Assembly: GCA_016789785.1 (NCBI GenBank)
Contig: JAEUQE010000250.1
Location: 1 to 12,363 of the forward strand
Reading direction: 5' to 3'
DNA length: 12,363 bases
Source: Bryobacterales bacterium
Lineage (GTDB): Bacteria; Acidobacteriota; Terriglobia; Bryobacterales; Bryobacteraceae
Shown piece by piece: positions 1 through 5,308 of this stretch; positions within the stretch are counted from its first letter, which is position 1; every line of letters starts with the position of its first letter. Both the position numbers and the translations under genes were made by a program. The notes under the pieces were generated by a model, which saw only the letters and a list, made by a program, of their open reading frames with translations, was not told the origin of the DNA and did not search any database.

Positions 1-1004
1 TCGTTCCAATACAGCAGGTAGGGCGGGCGGCTCAGCGCCGATACCTTTCCTTCGAAATACTTCGTATCGTGCAGAAATGCGCCAAACGAGTTCGCGACCA
101 TCATGTTCGGGATATGCAGATCCTCGCCGAGCGTGTAAGTGCGCACATCCTCCGCGGTCACATCCTGAAAATCGGCGGCGGTGTAATTGGCGTGAATATG
201 CGCGTCGGAGGAGTACCAGCCTTTGCGCGCCATATGGGTCCAGCGCTTGAGGCGAAGCGTAACCGCGGCGGGCTTGCGGAGATCAATGTCGCGGGAAACC
301 AGGTTGTATTCCAGACCCCGTGTGGCGTCAATGTGGGTCGTCCCGGCGGGAAGGTCGATCTCGAAAGAGGATTCGGCGTGGAAGAACTGTTCGGCGGGTT
401 CGGCGGCGAAACGGCTGATGGAGCCCTTCGGCGCATAACTGAGTCCATCGGCGCCCGTCAGATAGACCCGTGCGGTGACAGGGCGGCCGTCTTCATCGAG
501 TAAGTGGACTTTCAGCCGGACCAGAGGCCGGACATCGAGAGTAACTTCGGCGCCGCCAATCTTACGCGAGAACGTTCCCGGCACAGGTTCCACGATCCGG
601 TGCAGATATACTTTTCCAGCACGAATCTCGGGCAGGTTGAAAACACGGTTCTGCGCAACGGCATAGCGTGCGCCGGCGGCAAGCAGGCCGGGAATGCCCG
701 CGAGCGTCGCCACGTCCGGCTTACGAAACACGAAGCGGTCGCGTAAGGCCTTGAGGCGCGAAGCATTCTCGCGGCGCCGCATGAGGAGCCGGGCCGCGTC
801 GCCAAAGCCGATTTCACCAGCCGCGTCGATCTCGATCAGCCCGTTGTGATTGATCCAGAAGGTCAGATGCTCCTGACCCGGCACGGAATGCGCCACCGCG
901 CCCTGACCAGCATCGGCCGAAGGAATTCGCCACAGTGCAAGCGCGAGAAGCGAGAAGGCGGCCACAGCCAGTGGCGTTCGCCGCAACACGCGGGGACTCA
1001 GCAT
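1..1004 (-). CDS. CehA/McbA-type metallohydrolase, N-terminal 334 aa (runs off the window)
   Basis: The frame stays open from an ATG at 1004 to the window edge, so only the N-terminal 334 residues are visible. Residues 1-32 look like a secretion signal or membrane anchor (basic start LRR, then a hydrophobic stretch AVAAFSLLALAL). Residues 150-255 read like a beta-sandwich domain. At 262-274 comes GWYSSDAHIHANY; the D-x-H-x-H metal-binding motif (D267, H269, H271) is typical of the PHP-like CehA/McbA metallohydrolases. The following EDLHIPNMMVANS and YFEGKVSAL stretches also fit that family. The start is firm because TAG and TGA lie in frame immediately before it. A weak GTGAG may be the ribosome site. 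The substrate is unknown: the family includes a carbaryl hydrolase, but most members are uncharacterised. It lies 71 bp downstream of the GNAT gene on the same strand and may be co-transcribed with it. Confidence 0.8.
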   Translation of the reverse strand, partial: MLSPRVLRRTPLAVAAFSLLALALWRIPSADAGQGAVAHSVPGQEHLTFWINHNGLIEIDAAGEIGFGDAARLLMRRRENASRLKALRDRFVFRKPDVATLAGIPGLLAAGARYAVAQNRVFNLPEIRAGKVYLHRIVEPVPGTFSRKIGGAEVTLDVRPLVRLKVHLLDEDGRPVTARVYLTGADGLSYAPKGSISRFAAEPAEQFFHAESSFEIDLPAGTTHIDATRGLEYNLVSRDIDLRKPAAVTLRLKRWTHMARKGWYSSDAHIHANYTAADFQDVTAEDVRTYTLGEDLHIPNMMVANSFGAFLHDTKYFEGKVSALSRPPYLLYWN

Positions 1005-1075
1005 GGCTCACTAGCGTATCAGAACGCGGGATCGCGAGGCGGCCCGATGCTCTCACGCTATGCTCTCCGCCGCGC

Positions 1076-1555
1076 TCACGGGATGCATTGCATGAACAGA
1101 TAGGCTCCGCGCCGCTCCACCGGTTGGAAACCAAGCCTCTGGTACAACCGGAGCGCGGGATTGTTGAACTCCACGTGGCAGGTGACCTTGCGGCCCTCCT
1201 TGCGCGCGGATTCCAGTAAGTCGCGCAAGAGAGCGCCGCCGATGCCGTGGCTTCGCCATTCGGGCAGCAGAGCGATGTCCATGAGGCGCATTTCCTCCGC
1301 CCCGAAAGGGCACAGATACAGGCGGCCAACCGGCACGCCATCCGCCGCGGACTCGATCACCAGAAACTGCGCATTCGGGTAGTGCTGGTCGTAGTGCAGG
1401 GTCTGCAGGCGGAACTGTTCGGCGAGAAAAGCCTGCTTGGTCTCAGCGGGCCAAGGGACGTGGGCGAGTTCCTCCGTCCGGGTGGAGGCGTAGAGTGTGC
1501 GGAGAAACTCATGGTCCTCGGGAGTGCGCGGGCGGAGTGTGACGGAGTGGGGCAT
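1076..1555 (-). CDS. GNAT-family N-acetyltransferase (159 aa)
   Basis: This is a full-length single-domain GNAT protein that would transfer an acetyl group from acetyl-CoA to an amine; the substrate cannot be told. The acetyl-CoA pyrophosphate-binding motif A is visible as LPEWRSHGIGGALL at residues 97-110, matching the R/Q-x-x-G-x-G/A consensus. It is preceded by the strand RLMDIAL. Near the C-terminus NNPALRLYQRLGF (131-143) is the usual motif B region with Asn-Asn, Tyr138 and Phe143. The length is normal for the family. The start is ATG at 1555, with only a poor Shine-Dalgarno sequence upstream. It lies between the hydrolase-like gene (stop at 1741) and the CehA-like gene on the same strand. 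The protein is cytoplasmic and has no signal peptide. Confidence 0.9.
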   Translation of the reverse strand: MPHSVTLRPRTPEDHEFLRTLYASTRTEELAHVPWPAETKQAFLAEQFRLQTLHYDQHYPNAQFLVIESAADGVPVGRLYLCPFGAEEMRLMDIALLPEWRSHGIGGALLRDLLESARKEGRKVTCHVEFNNPALRLYQRLGFQPVERRGAYLFMQCIP

Positions 1556-1716
1556 GGACGGACTTTCAATACTATTCCAGATGATTCGTCATGTTCGCGC
1601 CGGCAGATGACAGTGAAACACTTTGGAAAGCTGCTTGTCAAATTGCGTATTGTGGGTTTCGCCGGCTGGCGGAAGTCAGGACGCGTCTCCACGTCTGCCG
1701 TAGCCTGCATTCTGAC

Positions 1717-1741
1717 TCCTTCCTTCTTCCTACTTCCTCCT
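1717..1741. repeat. Short polypyrimidine/polypurine tract between the hydrolase and GNAT genes
   Basis: The plus strand is almost pure C/T for about 25 bases (CCTTCCTTCTTCC-type), giving a GA-rich tract in the minus-strand transcript directly after the hydrolase stop codon. The rest of the 185-bp spacer (1556-1740) holds no convincing gene, promoter or terminator. The tract resembles a Shine-Dalgarno-rich run in front of an ATG at 1710. However, the frame opened there lies on top of the GNAT gene and looks like a shadow. It may be simple low-complexity sequence. Confidence 0.4.
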
Positions 1742-2508
1742 CAAAGATTCGCACTGTTCTGAATCAGCTTCCCCGCATAACGTCCAGGGATATGATCGTG
1801 CCCTGGAGTTCGTGCCACAGTCTTGAGATTCGGAAGATTTTTGTGCTGTTTGCGCAGCTTTTCCAGCTTTTCCGTACGCCAGGTATCTTCCCAGAACGCA
1901 TGGATTACGGTCTGCTCCGCAACAGGGATCCACTCCTCGGGTTCGCCGGAACCTCCATAGAGACTGTCGAACATCCACACTTCCTTCACGTTCGCGAAAT
2001 TCGACCCGCCATTCTTCCGCAGACGATTCAGCGTGGCGCCCCCACCGGAATGCGCCGCCAGCACCAGCGTCCCCAGCAGCAGAGGCTGCACCTTCTGCCC
2101 GCTGGCCGGGTCCACGGTCCAGTCCTTCAGACACATGTTCACCTTCAGTTCGTTGGCCCGCCACGCCGCAAACTGCTGGACATCCTTCAGCACGCTGGCA
2201 AATGCGTCTTTCTCGCTGACCCAGTCTTCGCCGGACCTCACCCCGAGGCTTGGAATCACGAGAGCCAGCGGCGCGCCGGCTCCGTCTACCGCTCGAATGA
2301 ATGACGCAATCGTCTCGTGCTGAATCAGTTGGTCGAAGTTCTTGACCGTCTTCGTCCGCCAGTGTCCATGCAGGTAAACAATCACGTTCACTGAGGCAGC
2401 CGGCCGGAACGCCGAGGTGAGATAGACAAACATTCGCTTGCCGCCGGCTGACGCCTCCACGTCGCCCATGGTGCCGCCGTACGGATAGGTCACACTCCTG
2501 ACTTTCAT
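1741..2508 (-). CDS. Alpha/beta-hydrolase-like protein, unknown substrate (255 aa)
   Basis: The protein has the landmarks of a serine alpha/beta hydrolase. VNVIVYLHGHW (40-50) supplies the HG oxyanion-hole motif after a beta-strand. LAAHSGGG (150-157) is a nucleophile-elbow-like motif with Ser154 in H-S-G-G. MFDSLYGG (179-186) offers an acidic residue, Asp181. PGHDHIPG (235-242) offers a catalytic His (H237 or H239). No signal peptide is seen, so it is probably cytoplasmic. I do not recognise a named family, so the activity (esterase, peptidase or other) is open. The start at ATG 2508 is supported by a very strong ribosome site, GGAGGAG at 2513-2519. The tail of a broken ASPIC/UnbV gene ends 53 bp upstream, so the gene may have acquired new upstream sequence when that locus was rearranged. 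Confidence 0.75.
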   Translation of the reverse strand: MKVRSVTYPYGGTMGDVEASAGGKRMFVYLTSAFRPAASVNVIVYLHGHWRTKTVKNFDQLIQHETIASFIRAVDGAGAPLALVIPSLGVRSGEDWVSEKDAFASVLKDVQQFAAWRANELKVNMCLKDWTVDPASGQKVQPLLLGTLVLAAHSGGGATLNRLRKNGGSNFANVKEVWMFDSLYGGSGEPEEWIPVAEQTVIHAFWEDTWRTEKLEKLRKQHKNLPNLKTVARTPGHDHIPGRYAGKLIQNSANL

Positions 2509-2512
2509 TCTT

Positions 2513-2519
2513 CTCCTCC
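2513..2519 (-). promoter_or_regulatory. Strong Shine-Dalgarno site of the hydrolase-like gene
   Basis: On the minus strand GGAGGAG lies 4 bases before ATG 2508. It fixes this start in preference to the longer overlapping frame that opens at 2560. Confidence 0.75.
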
Positions 2520-2561
2520 ACTGAATACTGCGGAATTCGGGAGAAGAATGGACGGGTCACT

Positions 2562-2770
2562 TCACCAGGCGCCCGGCGCAGGCGCCTCTTCCACGGTGAT
2601 CACCTGATTCGCTTTCACGTCCCGCAGAACTTGCGTGGCGCCGCTGGGCCACTCGATGGTGACGCGTTCCACGCTCGCCGTACTGCCCAGCCCGAAGTGC
2701 TGGCGGCAAGGATTCGTCGCGCCGAAGCCCTCGTTGCCCTTCACCTCGCGATAGAGAGTAAGTTCGCCGG
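2562..2770 (-). pseudogene. 3' remnant of an ASPIC/UnbV-domain (CRTAC1/FG-GAP-type) protein
   Basis: The last ~70 codons match the end of ASPIC/UnbV proteins: GELTLYREVKGNEGF, then QHFGLGS, then VTIEWPSGATQVL, then VKANQVITVEE, and a TGA at 2562. In intact members this roughly 70-residue module follows several hundred residues of FG-GAP/VCBS beta-propeller in a secreted protein. Here everything upstream of the Gly-Glu-Leu at about 2770 is missing. The sequence to the right instead encodes, on the other strand, the tail of an ADOP permease. No signal peptide and no clear start belongs to this frame (an ATG at 2804 precedes residues with no family resemblance). I infer a deletion remnant that is unlikely to make a functional protein. 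Confidence 0.8.
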
Positions 2771-3057
2771 CGCGAGATCGGCATTCGAATCGCCCTCGGC
2801 GCATCCCGTTCGCAAGTGCTCAAGCCGTTCCTGACGCACGGACTTCACGTCACTGCACTGGGCATTGCGCTGGGTCTGGCAGGTATGCTCGCGGTCAATC
2901 GCTTTATCGCCTCCCTTCTGTTCGGCGTTCAGCCGGGGACGGCGTCACGATCGGAGTTGCCGTCGTGGCGATCTCGGTCGTGGTGGGGGCCGCCAGTACG
3001 CTTCCGGCCTGGCGGGTGTCGCGCGTTGACCCGAACCTTGCGATCAAAGATGGTTAA
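2762..3057 (+). pseudogene. 3' remnant of an ADOP/MacB-type (FtsX) permease, with a frameshift
   Basis: Reading from 2762 gives VRRREIGIRIALGASRSQVL, a strong match to the conserved REIGIRxALGA loop of FtsX/MacB permeases. It is followed by a hydrophobic helix (ALGIALGLAGMLAV) and FIASLLFGVQP. After the G-run at 2935-2938 the match jumps by one base into the next frame: DGVTIGVAVVAISVVVG, then LPAWRVSRVDPNLAIKDG and TAA at 3055-3057. This is the standard final helix and ARRASRVDP-like tail. Adding one G to the run (four to five) restores one frame. Only about 98 of the usual ~800 codons remain, and a TAA (2759-2761) sits directly before the first matching codon. The gene is therefore a 5'-deleted fragment. 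The family is a permease widespread in Acidobacteriota. Confidence 0.85.
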
Positions 3058-3103
3058 CTACGGCACGCGGTTCTGCTACCATGGCCCCAAACCTGGGATT
3101 CTC

Positions 3104-4342
3104 ATGCAACGCCCCGCACTCACTCTCCATCGCCGCGCACTCCTCAGCCGGGCTCTGCCGCTACTTGCCGCAACCGTCGCCCGCGCCGAGGACTGGCCGC
3201 AATTCCGAGGCCCCTCGGGTCAAGGGCATTCCTCGGAAACGGGCCTGCCGCTCGAATGGTCCGGCTCGAAAAACGTGCGCTGGAAAGTGCCGGTTCCTGG
3301 GCAGGGCTGGTCGTCGCCATCCATCGCCGGGGATCGCATCTGGCTCACCACCGCGACCGAAGACGGCAATTCGCTGCGCTTGCTTGCCCTCGATCAGAAA
3401 TCCGGCAAGGCGCTCGATGACATAGAAATCTTCCGGATTCGCGACAAAGGCCCAGGCATTCACAAGAAAAACAGCTTCGCCTCACCTACCGCCATCGTCA
3501 GCGGCGACCGGATTTACGTGCATTACGGCTTCTATGGCACCGCCTGCCTCAACACCCGGGGCGAAATCCTGTGGAAGCAGACCATCCGGTACGAGCCGCA
3601 GCATGGGCCAGGCGGCTCGCCGGCACTGTTCGAAGACCTGCTGATCTTTAGTTGCGACGGGTTCGACGCGCAATTCGTCATCGCACTCGACGCCGCCACC
3701 GGCAAGGTTCGCTGGAAGACTCCGCGCGGCAAGGGCAATCAGGCCTACACGACGCCGCTCGTGATTCAGCATGCCGGCCAACCGCAACTCATCAGTCCTG
3801 GCGCCAACCGCGCCTACGCCTACCATCCCCGCACCGGCAAGGAGCTTTGGCATATCGAATACGGCGACGGCTTCTCCAACGTCCCTCGCGCCGTCCACGC
3901 CCATGGCCTGGTCTATATCTGTTCCGGCTTCTTCCAGCCCGTGCTGTTCGCCGTGCGTCCCGATGGCAAGGGCAACGTCACGCAATCGCACGTGGCGTGG
4001 TCCCATGCACGAGCCGTCCCGCTGACGCCATCGCCCATTGTGACGGGAAATGAACTCTACATGGTGAGCGACAACGGCATCGCCACCTGCCTCGACGCCC
4101 AGAGCGGCGCGCTCCAATGGCAGCAGCGGATCGGCGGCAATCACTCCGCCTCGCCCGTGTTCGCCGACGGACGCATCTACTTCCTCAGTGAAGAAGGCGA
4201 GAGCGTGGTGATTGCGCCAGGCAGGCAGTATCGGGAACTCGCGCGGAACACGATTCCGGAGCGGACACTGGCCTCGTTCGCGATTTCGGGCAAAGCGATC
4301 TTCTTGCGCGGGGACACTCATCTCTACCGGATCGAAGTCTGA
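3104..4342 (+). CDS. Secreted PQQ-like beta-propeller repeat protein (412 aa)
   Basis: This is a beta-propeller of the PQQ_2/BamB-like type. After a signal-like segment with a twin Arg (LHRRALLSRA, residues 8-17, then a hydrophobic stretch ending ATVARA at about 28), the mature protein opens with EDWPQFRGPSG (29-39) and WKVPVPGQGWSSP (60-72). This is the signature start of a group common in acidobacteria and planctomycetes. Propeller blades then repeat the pattern ALDAATGKVRWKT, THE-type ArgThrGlyLysGluLeuTrp, and CLDAQSGALQWQQ. The role is unknown; most members are exported and are not shown to bind PQQ. The HRRALL segment could be a Tat or a Sec signal. I chose ATG 3104 because an upstream GTG at 2816, in the same frame, would read through the permease remnant and bury the signal peptide. 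The gene is the only intact one on the plus strand and starts 46 bp after the remnant's stop. Confidence 0.85.
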   Translation: MQRPALTLHRRALLSRALPLLAATVARAEDWPQFRGPSGQGHSSETGLPLEWSGSKNVRWKVPVPGQGWSSPSIAGDRIWLTTATEDGNSLRLLALDQKSGKALDDIEIFRIRDKGPGIHKKNSFASPTAIVSGDRIYVHYGFYGTACLNTRGEILWKQTIRYEPQHGPGGSPALFEDLLIFSCDGFDAQFVIALDAATGKVRWKTPRGKGNQAYTTPLVIQHAGQPQLISPGANRAYAYHPRTGKELWHIEYGDGFSNVPRAVHAHGLVYICSGFFQPVLFAVRPDGKGNVTQSHVAWSHARAVPLTPSPIVTGNELYMVSDNGIATCLDAQSGALQWQQRIGGNHSASPVFADGRIYFLSEEGESVVIAPGRQYRELARNTIPERTLASFAISGKAIFLRGDTHLYRIEV

Positions 4343-4472
4343 TCGGGGGGTTGCCCGGCGTCATTGGGCCTCTATCCAGTCCTTGCAGCGCAGTCGTGAC
4401 TCTTCAACAGCCTGCGTCCGTCACAAACCACCACTGAGCGCTCCCATCACTCCCTGGTTTGACAACCCGATC

Positions 4473-4856
4473 TCAGAGACTCGGCAGAGATAGCATCAGG
4501 GCCTTCATGCCGGCCTGTTCGAAATGGTGGTCAGTGGTAAGCCCTTCAATGAGGCCACGCCGCTCCATGACAACGAAGGAGAGGCAGTCGGTGAGGCTCC
4601 AATCCTTGTCGATGCGACGGCGGTACAGATCGACTGCTGCCCCGTTGAGCTCAGGATCGAAGGTGATGACCTCGACGCGGCTGTCAGTGAATACCCGCCG
4701 GTAGCCCTCTGCCGCAATGGAGCGGGTGGTCGTATCCGCGAGAGCGTTCAGCCACTCCCAGAGAACGGAGCGCCACGCAATAGCTCGGGGATGGTATTGA
4801 TCCCGCCTTCGCGAGAGCGCGATCCAGAAAGCTGTGTCCGCGAAGTACGTAGCCAC
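4473..4856 (-). CDS. PIN-domain ribonuclease toxin, VapC-like (127 aa, possibly shortened)
   Basis: The protein is a PIN-domain nuclease of the VapC toxin type. YFADTAFWIAL (4-14) carries the first acidic residue D7, VLWEWLNAL has E34, KDWSLTDCLSFVVM has D90, and GLTTDHHFEQAG has D109. All four metal-binding acidic positions are therefore present. Relatives usually have about 35-40 residues between the first Asp and the Glu, often with a 'VTTE' strand. Here there are only 27, so roughly ten residues between His22 and Val31 look deleted in frame. The start is GTG 4856: its G is shared with the TAG stop of the antitoxin frame (TAGTG), a typical coupled toxin-antitoxin junction. The frame continues upstream to 4961, but that segment overlaps the antitoxin codons. 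Activity is uncertain because of the shortening. Confidence 0.75.
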   Translation of the reverse strand: MATYFADTAFWIALSRRRDQYHPRAIAWRSVLWEWLNALADTTTRSIAAEGYRRVFTDSRVEVITFDPELNGAAVDLYRRRIDKDWSLTDCLSFVVMERRGLIEGLTTDHHFEQAGMKALMLSLPSL

Positions 4857-5098
4857 TACCGCTGCTCGCCACCGGAGGAGCGCCCATAGAGGTAATGGTC
4901 GTGGCGATCCGCCAGATCCACGGCGAGTACGTCGCTCTCGACAGCATTCGCGGCGATCCACGCCAGCGCCGAATCCTCCGTCGGCGCAATCTCGCCGCTC
5001 ACAGTCCGGATCTGGAGAATCAAGGCCTAGTTGGGAAGCAGATCGAGCGGCTCGTCCGGGACGATGACCTTGCCATCAAAATGTGCACTTACGATCAT
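4856..5098 (-). pseudogene. Antitoxin of the VapC-like pair, interrupted by an amber codon
   Basis: From ATG 5098 the frame reads MIVSAHFDGKVIVPDEPLDL. This is the N-terminal pattern of small antitoxins (AF2212/DUF104-like, 'DGKVIVPDEPL'). At codon 24 (5027-5029) there is a TAG; relatives typically continue with a non-stop residue there, and a single C-to-T change from CAG would explain it. The same frame then continues for 56 more codons (ALILQIRTVSG, later DSALAWIAANAV and DLADRHDHYLYG) to TAG 4856-4858. That gives about 80 codons in total, a normal antitoxin size. A good ribosome site AGGAG (5104-5108) precedes the start by 5 bases. The C-terminal half would be the toxin-binding part, so a 23-residue product should not neutralise. 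It could be a true nonsense mutation, amber read-through, or a sequencing error. Confidence 0.75.
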
Positions 5099-5106
5099 GA
5101 CGGCTC

Positions 5107-5280
5107 CTATGTAGCAGCTTCTTTCAGTATGTCGCAAGCGTCGCCTCTCCTCCACGAAGCGCTTCTCCCGAACCCCTCCGTCCTCTCCACGGCGTACTCG
5201 AACAGGAAGACCGGCAGCCCATCCGTCCCGCCGTCATCCTCGTAGAACACTCGATGCCGCAATGCGTACCGCTGACCCAC
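5107..5280 (-). CDS. Small hypothetical ORF (57 aa), possibly a remnant
   Basis: A GTG at 5280 directly follows a stop in the same frame and opens 57 codons: GQRYALRHRVFYEDDGG, then LPVFLFEYAVERTEG, ending at TAG 5107-5109. That stop falls inside the Shine-Dalgarno of the antitoxin. The acidic-aromatic composition (VFYEDDGG, FLFEYAVE) looks more like protein than noise, but I recognise no family and see no ribosome site. From about 5170 the antitoxin frame is also open and reads REKRFVEERRRLRH, so a frameshifted longer gene cannot be excluded. Its start lies in the loop of the stem-loop at the end of the porin gene. Treat it as a weak candidate; nothing else is seen in 5099-5293. Confidence 0.25.
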   Translation of the reverse strand: MGQRYALRHRVFYEDDGGTDGLPVFLFEYAVERTEGFGRSASWRRGDACDILKEAAT

Positions 5281-5308
5281 AGTTTACCGACCGTCAGAAG
5301 CGGTACGC
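5264..5308 (-). terminator. Stem-loop across the porin stop codon (possible 3'-end structure)
   Basis: GCGTACCGCT (5264-5273) is an exact inverted copy of AGCGGTACGC (5299-5308). An alternative pairing extends it: GCGTACCG with CGGTACGC outside, and CTGAC (5272-5276) with GTCAG (5293-5297) inside, with a 3-base bulge and a 16-base loop. The distal arm encodes the last porin residues and its TGA (5294-5296). No T-run follows on either strand, so it is not a classical intrinsic terminator. It could protect or process the 3' end of the nitrate operon mRNA, or be a chance pairing. Confidence 0.45.

Noticed and set aside
1047..1067. 8-bp direct repeat ATGCTCTC (1047-1054 and 1060-1067) before the CehA-like gene
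   Set aside because: It is too short and there is no other sign of an operator or insertion; it could easily be chance.
1613..1641. Possible sigma-70 promoter upstream of the GNAT gene (TTGACA at 1636-1641, minus strand)
   Set aside because: The -35 match is perfect, but at 17 bases spacing the -10 would be TTTCAC, a poor match, so it is not listed as a promoter.
1730..2560. 276-codon minus-strand frame overlapping the hydrolase-like gene
   Set aside because: It has Arg/Gly/Ser-rich noise-like composition, whereas the other frame has hydrolase motifs and a strong ribosome site at 2513-2519.
3482..4321. Minus-strand open frame of 279 codons opposite the PQQ-propeller gene
   Set aside because: It is antisense to clear propeller repeats; its composition and lack of motifs mark it as a shadow.
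4354..4372. Possible hairpin after the PQQ-propeller gene (GCCC ... GGGC)
   Set aside because: The stem is only 4 bp and no T-run follows, so it is not a credible terminator.
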